Part shown: in pieces, positions 23,517 to 34,059 of the stretch
How the letters are laid out: each line of letters starts with the position of its first letter
Position numbering within the stretch: the stretch's first letter is position 1
From: Massilia sp. H6
GTDB lineage: Bacteria; Pseudomonadota; Gammaproteobacteria; Burkholderiales; Burkholderiaceae_D
NCBI RefSeq assembly: GCF_024802625.1
Contig: NZ_CP103371.1
Location: 1,922,001 to 1,986,000 of the forward strand
Direction of reading: 5' to 3'
Length of the DNA: 64,000 nucleotides
Program-made: the position numbers and the translations under genes
The notes under the pieces: generated by a model
The model's database searches: none
What the model was told of the DNA's origin: nothing
Seen by the model: the letters and a program-made list of their open reading frames with translations, nothing else

Positions 23517-26168
23517 ATGAAAAACACCGCCAAGACACTGACACTGACCGCCAAAAAAGCGCCCGCCAAGGCAACGGCGCAGCTGGCAGTGCCAAAAACC
23601 GCGACCTCCTACTTCCTCGAGACGGAAGCGGCGGCCAAGGTAACGGTGGTTAAGACCCGCTCGCGCCTGGCCTCGGTCAAGGCCGTGCCGGTCGCCGACG
23701 AGGTGCCGGCCGCCGACATTGCAATCGAGGCCGATGCGATGTCGGTGGACGCGGCGTGCGCGCCGGCGCTGAACGAGACGGCCACCGATACGGCGGCGAC
23801 TGCGGGCGAAGACGTCCAGCCGGCGCCGGCGCCGGCGGCCGCGCCGGTCATCGTGCGCAAGCGCGCCTCGAAGCTGGCCGTGCTCAAGGATGCGACCCAT
23901 GCCTCGCACGCCGAGGCGGCGCAGCCTCAGGCCGCGCCCGCCGCGCAAGCCGACCCGGTAGCCGATGCTGTTGATGCCGCACCGAAAGTCGTGCGCACCC
24001 GCCGCCGTACCGACGCGCCGGTGGCCGCCGTGCCGGTGTCGGCCGTCGGAACCGTGAGCTCGACCACCGACGCGGCCAAGCTGGCCGCCATCGACACGAC
24101 CGGCTACTTGCTGCCACAGGTCAAGGTTCCTGGTCGCCGCGGCCGCAAGCCGAGCGAATTCGTGCCGGAAAACGACGAAGTCGCTGCACTGAACACGATC
24201 GAGCGTTCCGAACTGAAGGCCGCGTCCAAGCTGCGCGAGCGCCGCGCCAAGGGCTTGCCGAACGCTGTCGTTGCCGGTTTCTCGGAAGCGGAGCTGGAAA
24301 AGCGCCGCACGCAACTGAAAAACCTGATCAACATGGGCAAGGAGCGCGGCTACCTGACCCACGCCCAGATCAACGATCAGCTGCCGGAAAACATCGTCGA
24401 TCCGGAAGCGATCGAAGGCATCATCGCGACCTTCAACGACATGGGCATCGCGATCTACGAGCGCGCCCCGGAAGCCGAAATGATGCTGCTGTCGGACAAC
24501 GTGCCGACCGCGACCAGCGAAGACGAAGTCGAAGCCGCTGCCGCCACCGCGCTGTCGACCGTCGACTCGGACTTTGGCCGGACTACCGACCCGGTGCGCA
24601 TGTACATGCGTGAAATGGGCGCGGTCTCGCTGCTGACCCGCGAAGGCGAGATCGAAATTGCCAAGCGCATCGAAGATGGCCTCAAAGACATGGTGCAGGC
24701 TATTTCGGCGTGCCCGACCACGATCTCGGAAATCATCGCGCTGTCGCACAAGATTGCCGCCGACGACATGAAGATCGACGACGTGGTGGATGGCTTCGTC
24801 GACCAGTACACGGCAGCCGCACCGGCGCCGGCCCCGGCCAGCCCTGCGGTGCGTAACGGCGACGACGAAGAAGAGGAAGAAGAAGAAGTCGAAGAAGAGG
24901 AAGAAGACGGCGCCGTCGGCGGCGGCGCGGCCGGCTATTCGACCGAGCAGCTGGTCCAGCTGCGCAAGAGCGCGCTGGAAAAGTTCGCGCTGATCGAGAA
25001 GCAGTTCGACCGCATGGGCCATGCCTTTAAAACAGTGGGCTACGGATCGAGCGAATACGAAGAAGCGCAGGCCATCATCTCGAGCGAGCTGCTGGGCATC
25101 CGGTTCACGGCCAAGATCGTGGAAAAGCTGTGCGACACGCTGCGCCACCAGATGGACGAGGTGCGCTCGATCGAACGCGCGGTGCTGGACATCTGCGTGA
25201 ACCGCTGCGGCATGCCGCGCGCTCACTTCATCAAGGTCTTCCCGGGCAATGAAACCGACCTGGAATGGGGCGACCGCGAAGTCGACTGCGCCTATGCCTA
25301 TAGCGCCGTGCTGAGCCGTAACCTGCCGGCAATCAAGGAATTGCAGCAGCGCATGATCGACCTGCAGGCGCGCGTCGCGCTGCCGCTGGCCGACCTGCGC
25401 AAGATCAACAAGCAGATGGCTGCGGGCGAAAAGCGCGCACGCCAGGCCAAGCGTGAAATGACCGTGGCCAACCTGCGCCTGGTGATCTCGATCGCGAAGA
25501 AATACATCAACCGCGGCCTGCAATTCCTCGACCTGATTCAAGAAGGCAATATCGGCCTGCTCAAGGCGGTCGACAAGTTCGAATACCGCCGCGGCTACAA
25601 GTTCTCGACGTATGCCACCTGGTGGATCCGCCAGGCGATCACGCGTTCGATCGCCGACATGGCGCGCACCATCCGCGTGCCGGTGCACATGATCGAGACC
25701 ATCAACAAGATGAACCGTATCTCGCGCCAGATCATGCAGGAAACTGGCAGCGAGCCGGACTTGCCGACCCTGGCCCTGAAGATGGAAATGCCAGAGAACA
25801 AGGTTCGCGAGATCATGAAGATCGCAAAAGAGCCGATTTCCATGGAAACGCCGATGGGCGAGGATGGCGATTCGCAGCTGGGCGACTTTATCGAAGACAA
25901 CACCACCCTGGCACCGCTGGACGCCGCGCTGCACGCCTCGATGCGCAACGTGATCAAGGAAGTGCTCGATTCGCTGACCCCGCGCGAAGCCAAGGTACTG
26001 CGCATGCGCTACGGCGTCGAGATGTCGAACGACCACACGCTGGAAGAAGTCGGCAAGCAGTTCGACGTCACGCGCGAGCGTATTCGCCAGATCGAAGCCA
26101 AGGCCATGAGCAAGCTGCGCCAGCCATCGCGTTCGGACAAGCTGAAGACTTTCCTGCACAACCATTAA
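23517..26168 (+). CDS. rpoD: RNA polymerase primary sigma factor RpoD (sigma70), unusually long
   Basis: An 883-residue housekeeping sigma factor (E. coli: 613). Residues 1-225 are a low-complexity Ala/Pro/Val/Lys-rich extension. Region 1.1 is about 255-325, region 1.2 starts at [12 protein letters not shown] (about 357), and a Glu tract is near 449-463 in the non-conserved region. Region 2 includes [29 protein letters not shown] and [13 protein letters not shown]; region 4.2 is [29 protein letters not shown] just before ATG 23517 supports this start over an in-frame TTG at 23472. It is followed by a strong terminator. Confidence 0.97.
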   Translation: MKNTAKTLTLTAKKAPAKATAQLAVPKTATSYFLETEAAAKVTVVKTRSRLASVKAVPVADEVPAADIAIEADAMSVDAACAPALNETATDTAATAGEDVQPAPAPAAAPVIVRKRASKLAVLKDATHASHAEAAQPQAAPAAQADPVADAVDAAPKVVRTRRRTDAPVAAVPVSAVGTVSSTTDAAKLAAIDTTGYLLPQVKVPGRRGRKPSEFVPENDEVAALNTIERSELKAASKLRERRAKGLPNAVVAGFSEAELEKRRTQLKNLINMGKERGYLTHAQINDQLPENIVDPEAIEGIIATFNDMGIAIYERAPEAEMMLLSDNVPTATSEDEVEAAAATALSTVDSDFGRTTDPVRMYMREMGAVSLLTREGEIEIAKRIEDGLKDMVQAISACPTTISEIIALSHKIAADDMKIDDVVDGFVDQYTAAAPAPAPASPAVRNGDDEEEEEEEVEEEEEDGAVGGGAAGYSTEQLVQLRKSALEKFALIEKQFDRMGHAFKTVGYGSSEYEEAQAIISSELLGIRFTAKIVEKLCDTLRHQMDEVRSIERAVLDICVNRCGMPRAHFIKVFPGNETDLEWGDREVDCAYAYSAVLSRNLPAIKELQQRMIDLQARVALPLADLRKINKQMAAGEKRARQAKREMTVANLRLVISIAKKYINRGLQFLDLIQEGNIGLLKAVDKFEYRRGYKFSTYATWWIRQAITRSIADMARTIRVPVHMIETINKMNRISRQIMQETGSEPDLPTLALKMEMPENKVREIMKIAKEPISMETPMGEDGDSQLGDFIEDNTTLAPLDAALHASMRNVIKEVLDSLTPREAKVLRMRYGVEMSNDHTLEEVGKQFDVTRERIRQIEAKAMSKLRQPSRSDKLKTFLHNH
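24862..24906. repeat. GAA/GAG tract coding poly-glutamate in RpoD
   Basis: An almost uninterrupted run of GAA/GAG/GAC codons encodes an acidic stretch ([16 protein letters not shown]) in the non-conserved region of RpoD between regions 1.2 and 2. Acidic character here is usual for sigma70; the run length is notable. Confidence 0.7.
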
Positions 26169-26171
26169 TAA

Positions 26172-26190
26172 TTTTGCCAGTTGGCAAAAA
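26172..26190 (-). terminator. Weak hairpin, possible end of the ppc transcript
   Basis: TTTTGCC and GGCAAAA form a 7-bp stem around a four-base loop. Read on the minus strand it is followed by TTATTAA. It lies beyond the ppc stop and next to the rpoD stop, so it could end the convergent ppc transcript. Confidence 0.35.
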
Positions 26191-26208
26191 ACGCCGATCT
26201 GGACTGAA

Positions 26209-26243
26209 CCCCAAAAGTTGGAGACCAACTTTTGGGGTTTTTT
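26209..26243 (+). terminator. Strong rho-independent terminator of rpoD
   Basis: CCCCAAAAGTTG (26209-26220) and CAACTTTTGGGG (26226-26237) form a perfect 12-bp stem with loop GAGAC, followed by TTTTTT. It stands 40 bases after the rpoD stop. On the opposite strand there is no U tract. Confidence 0.93.
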
Positions 26244-26254
26244 CTTGGCGCTCG

Positions 26255-29095
26255 CTAACCCGTATTTCTCAATCCCGCCGCGACCCCGTTGATCGACAGG
26301 TGTATCCCCCGGTGCACCCGTGGGTCCTGGTTGTCGCCCAGCAGGCGGCGCCGGTGGATCAGCTCGACCTGCAGGTGATTGAGCGGATCGAGGTAGGCAA
26401 AGCGGTTCTGGATCGAGCGTGCCAGCAGCGGGTTGCCGCTCAAGCGCTCGCTGCTGCCGGTGATCGACTCCAGGCAGCGCAGCGTCTCGCCATGCTCGGC
26501 CGTGATGCGGGTGAAGATCCGCTCGCGCAGTTCCACGTCCGCCACCAGTTCGGCATAGCGCGAAGCGATCGCCAGGTCGGTCTTGGCCAGCACCATGTCC
26601 ATGTTCGACAGCAGGGTCGCGAAGAACGGCCATTGCTTGTGCATGGTTTGCAGCTGCGCCAGGCGCTCGGCATGGTCGCCGTCGGCCAGCCAGCCTTTGA
26701 CCGCGGCGCCGAAGCCATACCAGCCCGGCAGCAGCAGGCGGCACTGGCCCCAGGAAAAGCCCCAGGGGATGGCGCGCAGGTCTTCGATGCGGCGGGTCGA
26801 CTTGCGCGAGGCCGGGCGCGAACCGAGGTTCAGCTCGGCAATCTCGGCAATCGGGGTCGCTTCGAAGAAGTAATCGGTAAAGCCCGGGGTCTCGTAGACC
26901 AGGTTGCGGTAGGCGCGGTAGGCGCGTGCCGACAGTTCGGCCATCACGGCTTCGAACTGCGCCAGGCGCGCCGTGGTGGCGTCGTCCGCGGCGCGCGGGC
27001 TCAGGCTCGCTTCGAGCGTCGCGGCCACCAGCAGCTCCAGGTTGCGCCGGCCGATTTCGGCGTTCGAGAACTTCGAGGCGATGATCTCGCCCTGTTCGGT
27101 CAGGCGGATCTGGCCATTGACGGTGCCCGGCGGCTGGGCGCGGATCGCGTCGTAGCTGGGGCCGCCGCCGCGTCCGACCGTGCCACCGCGGCCATGGAAC
27201 AGGCGCAGCTTGACCTTCCTGGCGGCGAACACATCGACCAGCTTGAGCTCGGCCTGGTACAGCTCCCAGTTCGAGGTCAGGAAACCACCATCCTTGTTCG
27301 AGTCCGAATAGCCGAGCATGACTTCCTGCAGGCGGCCCTGTTTCTCGATCACGGCCTCGACCAGCGGCAGCGACATCCACTCGTCCATGATGCCGGCCGC
27401 GCGCTGCAAATCGGGGATGGTCTCGAACAGCGGGATCACCATCACCTCGCTGCCCGCGCCCTGGCTGGACGGGCGCAGCAGGCCGGTCTCTTTTTGCAGC
27501 AGCAGCACTTCGAGCAGGTCGGACACGGTCTCGGTGTGCGAGATGATGTAATTGCGAATCGCGCGGCTGCCGTAGCGCAGGCGGATCTCGCGCGCGGTGC
27601 GCAGGATCGCCAGCTCGGAATTGGTCTCTTCCGAATAGCGCTCGTAGGGCGAATACAGGGGGCGCGGCTGGGCCAGTTCGGCCAGCAGCAGCGCGACCTT
27701 GTCTGCCTCGGGCAGGCCCGCGTAGTCGTCGGTGCCGCCGGCGCGCGCGAACAATTCGGACAGCACGCGTTCGTGCACGTCCGAGCTCTGGCGCATGTCG
27801 AGCGAGGCCAGGTGGAAGCCGAAGATGCGCGCGGCGCGTTTCAGGCCGGCCAGGCGCGGCTCGACCAGCACGGCGCCATGGTTGCTGCGCAGCGAATCGG
27901 CCAGCACCTCGAGGTCGGCCGCGAACAGGCCGGCATCGAGGTAGGGCGGTGCATGTCCGACTTCCTTGCGCAGGATGTGGTCGACCCCGAGCTCGCGCGC
28001 GGTGGCGGCCAGGCGCGCATAGATGCCGATCAGGGCGCGGCGGTAGGGCTCATCGCTGCGGTGGGGCGAAGCGTCGGTCGAGGCGTCGGCCAGCGCCTGC
28101 ATCGCCGGCGTGACGTCGACGATCAAGGTGGAACTGGACAGTTCGGCGCCGAGCGCGTGCACTTCTTCGAGGTAGAAATCGAGGATGGTGGTGGACTGGC
28201 GCACCATCGCGTGGCACATGGTATCGGCATTGACGTTCGGATTGCCGTCGCGGTCGCCACCGATCCAGCTGCCCATCTGCAGGTAGAGCGCGTCGCCGAT
28301 CTGCGTGGGGGTGCCGCCTTGCGCGCCGGCATAGCGGTTCGCAATCTCGGCTTCGATGTCGTCGTACAGCGCCGGTACTTCGCGCAGGAACGTAATGCGG
28401 TAGTAGGACAGGGCGTTGTCGATCTCGTCGGCCACGGTCAGCTTGGAGTAGCGCAGCATGCGGGTTTGCCACAGCGTGGCGATGCGCGCGTGCAGCAACT
28501 GCCCATTGCGCTGCATTTCCCTGGGCGTCAGGTCGCGGTCGCGTTCGGCCAGCAGGCGCGCGATGTCGTGCTCGGCGTCGAGGATGCTCTTGCGCTGGAC
28601 TTCGGTCGGGTGGGCCGTGAGTACCGGCGAGATCAGGGCGTCCCTGAAGAAGCCTTCGACCTGATCTTGCGGCACGCCGGCCTCCACCAGTTTGCCGACC
28701 GCGAAGCCGACGCTGCCCTGCTGGGCGCCGGAGCCCTTGAGCATGTGGGCGCGGCGGCGGCGGATGTGGTGCTGGTCCTCGGCGATGTTGGCCAGGTGCG
28801 AAAAATACGAAAACGCGCGCACCACCGAGATGGTCTCGTCGCGCGTGAGCTGGTGCAGCAAGGTGGTGAGTTCCTTGCCGGCCGCGGGATCGTCGTGGCG
28901 GCGAAAGCGCACTGCGGTCTGGCGGATGGTTTCGACCACCTCGAACACGGCCTCGCCTTCCTGGGCCCGCAGCACGTCGCCGAGCAGGCGCCCGAGCAGG
29001 CGGATGTCTTCTTTTAGTGGCGCGTCCTTGTCGTCGGCGGCAGGGGGAGGGGAACCGGGGTTGACTGATGCAGCAGGGTTATCCATATCGACCAT
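26255..29095 (-). CDS. ppc: Phosphoenolpyruvate carboxylase
   Basis: A 946-residue enzyme that carboxylates phosphoenolpyruvate to oxaloacetate, refilling the citric acid cycle. Catalytic signatures are visible: LTAHPTEVQRKSI (the essential His), GYSDSNKDGGFLTSNWEL, LFHGRGGTVGRGGGPS, and the invariant C-terminus INGVAAGLRNTG, whose end contributes to the active site. Length is close to the usual 880-950. ATG 29086, three codons inside, is an alternative start. It is convergent with rpoD and divergent from hemC, and appears monocistronic. Confidence 0.97.
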   Translation of the reverse strand: MVDMDNPAASVNPGSPPPAADDKDAPLKEDIRLLGRLLGDVLRAQEGEAVFEVVETIRQTAVRFRRHDDPAAGKELTTLLHQLTRDETISVVRAFSYFSHLANIAEDQHHIRRRRAHMLKGSGAQQGSVGFAVGKLVEAGVPQDQVEGFFRDALISPVLTAHPTEVQRKSILDAEHDIARLLAERDRDLTPREMQRNGQLLHARIATLWQTRMLRYSKLTVADEIDNALSYYRITFLREVPALYDDIEAEIANRYAGAQGGTPTQIGDALYLQMGSWIGGDRDGNPNVNADTMCHAMVRQSTTILDFYLEEVHALGAELSSSTLIVDVTPAMQALADASTDASPHRSDEPYRRALIGIYARLAATARELGVDHILRKEVGHAPPYLDAGLFAADLEVLADSLRSNHGAVLVEPRLAGLKRAARIFGFHLASLDMRQSSDVHERVLSELFARAGGTDDYAGLPEADKVALLLAELAQPRPLYSPYERYSEETNSELAILRTAREIRLRYGSRAIRNYIISHTETVSDLLEVLLLQKETGLLRPSSQGAGSEVMVIPLFETIPDLQRAAGIMDEWMSLPLVEAVIEKQGRLQEVMLGYSDSNKDGGFLTSNWELYQAELKLVDVFAARKVKLRLFHGRGGTVGRGGGPSYDAIRAQPPGTVNGQIRLTEQGEIIASKFSNAEIGRRNLELLVAATLEASLSPRAADDATTARLAQFEAVMAELSARAYRAYRNLVYETPGFTDYFFEATPIAEIAELNLGSRPASRKSTRRIEDLRAIPWGFSWGQCRLLLPGWYGFGAAVKGWLADGDHAERLAQLQTMHKQWPFFATLLSNMDMVLAKTDLAIASRYAELVADVELRERIFTRITAEHGETLRCLESITGSSERLSGNPLLARSIQNRFAYLDPLNHLQVELIHRRRLLGDNQDPRVHRGIHLSINGVAAGLRNTG

Positions 29096-29205
29096 CTATA
29101 AATTGATTGTGCCATGGCGGTTGGCCATCGTCTGCAAGAGGGGCCCATGCTAAAATTTATGATCTCAAGCAAGGGCCAGGAACCGGCATCGTCCTGGTGG
29201 GCCCG

Positions 29206-30234
29206 ATGACAGTGAAAGAATCCGTGTTGAATGCAACTGAAACGGCGCAGCAGGCGCCCGCGAAGCTGACGCCTCAAAAGCTTATTATCGCATCCCGCGA
29301 GAGCCGCTTGGCCATGTGGCAGGCCGAGCATGTGCAGGCCCGCCTCGTCGAATTATATCCGCAGTGTCACGTCGAGATTCTCGGCATGACGACACGCGGC
29401 GACCAGATCCTGGACCGTACGCTATCCAAGGTCGGCGGCAAGGGCCTGTTCGTCAAGGAGCTCGAGGTGGCAATGGCCGAGGGGCGCGCCGACCTGGCCG
29501 TGCATTCGCTCAAGGACGTGCCGATGGAGCTGCCGGAAGGCTTCGAGCTGGGCGCCGTGCTCGAGCGCGAAGACCCGCGCGATGCCTTCGTCTCGAACGA
29601 CTATGCCAGCCTGGGCGAGCTGCCGCCGGGCGCCATCGTCGGCACCAGCAGCCTGCGCCGCCAGTCGCTGGTTGCGGCGCGCTACCCGCACCTGGTCATC
29701 AAGCCGCTGCGCGGCAACCTCGACACCCGCCTAGGCAAGCTCGACCGCGGCGAATATGCGGCCATCATCCTGGCCGCGGCCGGATTGAAGCGCCTCGGCC
29801 TGCCCGGGCGTATCCGCGCAGTGCTGGAGCCCGAAGAGAGCCTGCCGGCGGCCGGGCAGGGGGCGATGGCGATCGAGATCCTGGGCGCCGCGCGCAGCGA
29901 CGGGGTCGACCTGCGCGCGCTGCTGGCGCCGCTGAACCACGACGCAACCGCACGCGCGGTCGCGGCCGAGCGCAAGGTATCGAAGATATTCGGCGGCAGC
30001 TGCCAGATTCCGCTGGCGGCGTTTGCCACGGTTGCGGGCAGTACCATGCGCCTGCGCGCCATGGTGGCGACCCCGGACGGCCTGCGCGTTGCCCGCGCCG
30101 AGGTGGCCGGCTCGTGGGAGCATCCGGAGTTCCTCGGCGAACAGGTGTCGATCCTGCTGGCCGACCAGGATGCGCACGCGATCCTGGAAGCGTGCAAGCA
30201 GTCGGCCGACGCCGACACCTCGCAGGATGCCTGA
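29206..30234 (+). CDS. hemC: Porphobilinogen deaminase (hydroxymethylbilane synthase)
   Basis: A 342-residue cytosolic enzyme joining four porphobilinogens into hydroxymethylbilane in tetrapyrrole synthesis. The dipyrromethane cofactor cysteine is Cys266 ([13 protein letters not shown]). Other signatures are [46 protein letters not shown] and [11 protein letters not shown] roughly 20-residue N-terminal extension precedes the conserved start; ATG 29206 follows a GGTGGG. The stop overlaps the hemD start, so the two are translationally coupled. Confidence 0.96.
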   Translation: MTVKESVLNATETAQQAPAKLTPQKLIIASRESRLAMWQAEHVQARLVELYPQCHVEILGMTTRGDQILDRTLSKVGGKGLFVKELEVAMAEGRADLAVHSLKDVPMELPEGFELGAVLEREDPRDAFVSNDYASLGELPPGAIVGTSSLRRQSLVAARYPHLVIKPLRGNLDTRLGKLDRGEYAAIILAAAGLKRLGLPGRIRAVLEPEESLPAAGQGAMAIEILGAARSDGVDLRALLAPLNHDATARAVAAERKVSKIFGGSCQIPLAAFATVAGSTMRLRAMVATPDGLRVARAEVAGSWEHPEFLGEQVSILLADQDAHAILEACKQSADADTSQDA

Positions 30235-31006
30235 ACGGCTGGTCGTGATCACGCGGCCGCGCGCCCAGGCCGCCGCGCTGGCGCAGGCCGTGACCGGCAT
30301 CGGTCGCACGCCGGTCGTGCTGCCGCTGCTCGAGATCGCGCCGCTGCCCGACCAGAGCGCGCTGCGCGCCGCGCTGGCGCACCTGGCAGACTATGCCCTG
30401 GTCGCTTTCGTGTCGCCCAACGCGATCGATGCGGCGTTCGCCCACCTGGCCGGGTGGCCGGCGGCGGTGCCGATCGGCGTGGTCGGCGAAGGCAGTCGCG
30501 CGGCACTGGCGCGCCATGGCGTGGCCGCTGACCGGGTCACGATTTATTGCCCGCCAGATCCGGCCCAGGCCGACTCGGAACACCTGCTTGCCAGCCTCGA
30601 CCTGACCCGGTTCAGCGGGCGCCGGGTGCTGATCGTGCGCGGAGAGAGCGGGCGCGAGCTGATGGCCGACACCTTGCGCGCGGCCGGGGCCGAGGTCGCT
30701 ACCGTCGCGGCCTACCGGCGCAGCCTGCCGCTGCTCGACGCTGCGCTGGCGCGCCAGTTGTCGGCCTTGCTGGCCGCGCCGAACGACTGGATAATCACGA
30801 GTTCCGAAGCCTTGCGCGGGCTCGCCGCGCTGGTGCGCGAGCTCGATCCAGGCACCGGATTGACCCGCCTGCAGCAGCAGCACCTGGTGGTTCCGCATGC
30901 GCGGATTGCCGAAACGGCCCGCGCGCTGGGCTGCCAGCAAGTCACGCTGACCGGGTCTGGCGACGCACGTATAGTTTCCGCCCTTTTGCCGGGGTACAAT
31001 CACTAG
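30227..31006 (+). CDS. hemD: Uroporphyrinogen-III synthase
   Basis: A 259-residue protein with the loosely conserved HemD fold: [17 protein letters not shown] at the start, [13 protein letters not shown] near 60-75, [25 protein letters not shown] near 130-155, and [13 protein letters not shown] near 190. It cyclises hydroxymethylbilane with inversion of ring D. ATG 30227 lies inside the last codons of hemC (ATGCCTGA). HemX begins one base after its stop. Position between hemC and hemX makes the call secure despite low family conservation. Confidence 0.93.
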   Translation: MPERLVVITRPRAQAAALAQAVTGIGRTPVVLPLLEIAPLPDQSALRAALAHLADYALVAFVSPNAIDAAFAHLAGWPAAVPIGVVGEGSRAALARHGVAADRVTIYCPPDPAQADSEHLLASLDLTRFSGRRVLIVRGESGRELMADTLRAAGAEVATVAAYRRSLPLLDAALARQLSALLAAPNDWIITSSEALRGLAALVRELDPGTGLTRLQQQHLVVPHARIAETARALGCQQVTLTGSGDARIVSALLPGYNH

Positions 31007-31007
31007 A

Positions 31008-32138
31008 ATGAACGAATTGCCTAATACTCCAGAACCGCTTCCTCCTGCCAGCGTTGTCGAGCAGCAGGCGCCGCCGCGCCCGGCACCCGGCCCGGGCCTG
31101 CTGCAGACCATGCAGCGCCCCTTGCCGCTCGCGGTCGCCATCCTCACGGTGCTGCTCGCGCTGCAGGCCTGGAGCTCGCACAGCCGCATCAATTCATTGC
31201 GCCGCGACATGGCACAGAGCCTGCAGAAGGGTAATGCCGTGAACGCCTCGACCGCGGCGCTGGCGCGCGATGTCGCCGACACCGCCAAGGAACTGCAGAT
31301 CAAGGTTGGGGTGCTGGAAAGCCGGCAGAGCGAAGCGCAGACCCAGACGCTGGCCCTCGAACAGCTCTACCAGGATTTGTCGAAGAACCGCGACGAGTGG
31401 GCGCTGACCGAGATCGAACAGGTGCTGACCACCGCCAGCCAGCAACTGCAGCTGGCCGGAAACGTGGAGGGCGCCCTGATCGCGCTGCAGAACGCCGACC
31501 GCTCGCTGTCGCGCTCGGACAAGCCGCAGTTCTTGAACATCCGCCGTGCGATCGGCGCCGACATCGAGCGCCTGCGCGCGATGCCGGCGCTCGACCTGGC
31601 CGGCGTGGCGCTGCGCCTGGACGGCGTGATTGGCCACGTCGACACGCTGCCGATGCTGTCGGACGAAAAGCCGCTGCTGCCAGCCGCGCCCGTGCGCGGC
31701 AGCCGCAAGCAGGCTGGCGACCGTGCCGCCAGCGATGCGCCGGCCGAAACGCTGACCCTGGTGCAGCGTGTCACCCAGACCTGGCGCAACTGGAGCCAGG
31801 AGATGTGGGACGACGTACGCCAGCTGGTGCGGGTGCGCAGCGTCGACACGCCGGAAGCACTGATGCTGTCGCCGAGCGAAGCATTCTTCGTGCGCGAGAA
31901 CCTCAAGCTGCGCCTGCTCAACGCGCGCCTGGCGCTGCTGTCGCGCAACGAAGCGGCCTTCCATCGTGACCTGGCCAGCGCGCAGGACATCATGCTCAAG
32001 TATTTCGACACCCGCTCGCGTGTGACCCAGTCGGCGCAAAGCGCGCTGCGCCAGGTGCAGGCCAACAACCTGACCATCGAGATGCCTACGCTGTCCGAGA
32101 GCCTGAACGCGGTGCGCAACTACAAGGCGAAGGACTGA
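31008..32138 (+). CDS. hemX: HemX, membrane protein of the heme operon
   Basis: A 376-residue protein with a short Pro-rich cytosolic N-terminus, a single membrane span (about 38-56, PLAVAILTVLLALQAW), a coiled-coil segment (about 60-125), and a large helical periplasmic part ending LSESLNAVRNYKAKD. It corresponds to HemX of the hemCDXY operon, sometimes annotated as a uroporphyrinogen III methyltransferase. No SAM-binding motif is visible, so that activity is not supported. It probably works with HemY in the membrane. One-base gap to both neighbours. Confidence 0.9.
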   Translation: MNELPNTPEPLPPASVVEQQAPPRPAPGPGLLQTMQRPLPLAVAILTVLLALQAWSSHSRINSLRRDMAQSLQKGNAVNASTAALARDVADTAKELQIKVGVLESRQSEAQTQTLALEQLYQDLSKNRDEWALTEIEQVLTTASQQLQLAGNVEGALIALQNADRSLSRSDKPQFLNIRRAIGADIERLRAMPALDLAGVALRLDGVIGHVDTLPMLSDEKPLLPAAPVRGSRKQAGDRAASDAPAETLTLVQRVTQTWRNWSQEMWDDVRQLVRVRSVDTPEALMLSPSEAFFVRENLKLRLLNARLALLSRNEAAFHRDLASAQDIMLKYFDTRSRVTQSAQSALRQVQANNLTIEMPTLSESLNAVRNYKAKD

Positions 32139-32139
32139 G

Positions 32140-33336
32140 ATGCGGCTTCTTCTCTGGCTGGTCGCCCTGATGGCCGCGGCCATCGGCATCGCCGTGACGG
32201 CGCGCTTCAATCCCGGCAACGTGGTGCTGTTCTATCCGCCGCACCGGCTCGACATGTCGCTGAACCTGTTCGTGGTGCTGCTGGCGCTGCTGTTCCTGCT
32301 TGCATACGCCCTGGTGCGTGCATTCAACGCCACCCGCAGGATGCCGCAGCGGGTCGCGGCCTATCGCCAGCGCAAGCGCGAGCGCGAAGGCAACAAGGGC
32401 TTGCGCGATGCGCTCAAGGCCTTGTTCGAAGGACGCTTCGGCCATGCCGAAAAAGCCGCGATGCGCGCCGCCGAGCTTCCTGAAAATACCGGCCTGGCGG
32501 CCCTGATCGGGGCCCGCGCCGCCCACCGCATGCGCGAGCCAAGCCGGCGTGACGCCTGGCTGGCCGGCATCGCCCACGACACCAGCCTCAAGGTGGCGCG
32601 CCTGATGACCATCACCGAACTGCTGGTCGACGACCATCAGCCGGAAGCCGCGCTGGAAGCGGTGGCCGAGCTCAATGCCAGCGGCCAGCGTCACATCCAC
32701 GCGCTGCAATGGTCGATGAAGGCCAACCAGCAGGCGCGCAACTGGCCTGAGGTGTTGCGTCTGGTGCGCATCCTGGACAAGCGCAAGGCATTGCATCCGG
32801 CGCTCTCGACCCGTCTGCGCGAACTGGCCTACGAAGCGCTGCTTGGCGCGCAGGGCCACGATGCCGAATCGGTCCGGCGCGTCTGGGCGGGCGTGCCGGC
32901 GGCCGACCGTACCGATCCGTACATCGCGGCGCATGCCGCGGCGGCCTTCAATGCGCGCGGCCTGCACGACGAGGCGCGCGCGATCGCCGAAGATGCGCTG
33001 CGCGCCAACTGGGACGACCGGGTGGTGCGGGCCTATCGCGAAGCGGCCGGGCCGGCCGGCTCGCCGACGCTGCTGCTGCAGATCGAGCATTGCGAGGCCT
33101 GGCTCAAGGAGCGCCCGCGCGACCCCGCATTGGCGCTCACGCTCGGCTCGCTTTGCCTGAGGCAGAAACTGTGGGGCAAGGCCCAGCGTCACCTGGAGGG
33201 CGCGCTGTCCGACGCCACCGAAGCGCCGATGGTGCGCGAGGCGCACCTGAAGCTGGCGCAGATGCACGAGGCGCTGGGCCAGGAGGCCGAAGCGGCGCAC
33301 CATTACCGGCAGTGCGCTCTCGCCAGTATCATTTGA
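32140..33336 (+). CDS. hemY: HemY, TPR membrane protein of the heme operon
   Basis: A 398-residue protein with two N-terminal membrane spans (about 3-21 and 41-63) around the conserved VVLFYPPHRLDMSLNLFVVLL. It continues with tetratricopeptide-like helical repeats (about 95-398; e.g. AHLKLAQMHEALGQEAEAAHHYRQCA at the end, split here by repeat units). This is the proteobacterial HemY (not the protoporphyrinogen oxidase of Gram-positives). Its role is reported to be linked to heme synthesis or its control. Last gene of the hemCDXY operon. Confidence 0.93.
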   Translation: MRLLLWLVALMAAAIGIAVTARFNPGNVVLFYPPHRLDMSLNLFVVLLALLFLLAYALVRAFNATRRMPQRVAAYRQRKREREGNKGLRDALKALFEGRFGHAEKAAMRAAELPENTGLAALIGARAAHRMREPSRRDAWLAGIAHDTSLKVARLMTITELLVDDHQPEAALEAVAELNASGQRHIHALQWSMKANQQARNWPEVLRLVRILDKRKALHPALSTRLRELAYEALLGAQGHDAESVRRVWAGVPAADRTDPYIAAHAAAAFNARGLHDEARAIAEDALRANWDDRVVRAYREAAGPAGSPTLLLQIEHCEAWLKERPRDPALALTLGSLCLRQKLWGKAQRHLEGALSDATEAPMVREAHLKLAQMHEALGQEAEAAHHYRQCALASII

Positions 33337-33380
33337 TCGCTCGCAGGGCGTAGCGGGCCGGCCTGGCATGGCCGGCGGTC

Positions 33381-33410
33381 GCGACACGGCGATGCCCCTT
33401 TCGCTATAAT
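33381..33410 (+). promoter_or_regulatory. Promoter of ppa
   Basis: GCGACA (33381-33386, four of six matches to the -35 consensus) and a perfect TATAAT (33405-33410) are 18 bases apart and lie 40 bases before ATG 33450. A stable GC hairpin (33357-33376) sits between hemY and this promoter and may separate the two units. Confidence 0.55.
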
Positions 33411-33449
33411 GTCAAACTTTCACGAAATCCCAGCAACCGAGGAACATCC

Positions 33450-33989
33450 ATGAGCCTGAATAACGTCCCAGCCGGCAAAGACGTGCCGAATGACTTCAAC
33501 GTCATCATCGAAATCCCGATGAACGCCGATCCGGTCAAGTACGAGGTCGACAAGGACAGCGGCGCGATCTTCGTCGACCGTTTCATGGGTACCGCCATGC
33601 ATTACCCGTGCAACTACGGCTATGTACCGCAGACCATCGCCGACGATGGCGACCCCTGTGACGTGCTGGTCATTACCCCGTTCCCGCTGCCGCCAGGCGT
33701 GGTCGTGCGTTGCCGCGCGCTGGGCGTGCTGAACATGACCGATGACGGCGGCGGCGACGCCAAGGTGATCGCGGTGCCGGTAGAAAAAGTGCTGCCGATG
33801 TACAAGAAGATCCAGTCGCTGGACGACGTGGAAGAACTGCGCCTGCAGCAGATCCAGCATTTCTTCGAACACTACAAGGACCTGGAGCCGGGCAAGTGGG
33901 TCAAGATCGAGGGCTGGGCCGGCAAGGAAGCCGCGCAGGCCGAAATCGTCGCTGGCGTTGCAGCTTTCAAGACCAAGGGCCAGGCGTAA
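33450..33989 (+). CDS. ppa: Inorganic pyrophosphatase (family I, soluble)
   Basis: A 179-residue cytosolic enzyme hydrolysing pyrophosphate to phosphate, pulling biosynthetic reactions forward. Family I signatures are [29 protein letters not shown] and the metal-binding [13 protein letters not shown]. The C-terminal [16 protein letters not shown] is also typical. Ribosome binding site GAGGAA precedes the ATG. It has its own promoter and terminator. Confidence 0.96.
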   Translation: MSLNNVPAGKDVPNDFNVIIEIPMNADPVKYEVDKDSGAIFVDRFMGTAMHYPCNYGYVPQTIADDGDPCDVLVITPFPLPPGVVVRCRALGVLNMTDDGGGDAKVIAVPVEKVLPMYKKIQSLDDVEELRLQQIQHFFEHYKDLEPGKWVKIEGWAGKEAAQAEIVAGVAAFKTKGQA

Positions 33990-34006
33990 GCCAAGCCCGG
34001 TAGCGT

Positions 34007-34044
34007 AAAAAAACGGCGGCCCCGATGGGGTCGCCGTTTTTTTT
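34007..34044 (+). terminator. Rho-independent terminator of ppa, possibly bidirectional
   Basis: AAAACGGCGGCCCC and GGGGTCGCCGTTTT form a long stem around a GAT loop (one G-T wobble), flanked by an A run on the left and an eight-T run on the right. It lies between ppa and the convergent metalloprotease gene and can serve both strands. Confidence 0.9.
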
Positions 34045-34059
34045 GCCTGCTCGTTGGCC

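Noticed and set aside
23469..27380. A 1303-codon open frame on the minus strand across rpoD and ppc
   Set aside because: It lies antisense to rpoD and partly in another frame of ppc; composition is His/Arg/Val-rich as expected from the shadow of high-GC genes, and no domain is visible.
25622..29017. An 1131-codon plus-strand open frame across rpoD end and antisense ppc
   Set aside because: It runs through the rpoD terminator and opposite the highly conserved ppc; no ribosome binding site and no family motifs.
31008..32138. Calling HemX a uroporphyrinogen III methyltransferase
   Set aside because: No SAM-binding motif is present; only the operon position and membrane/coiled-coil layout match HemX.
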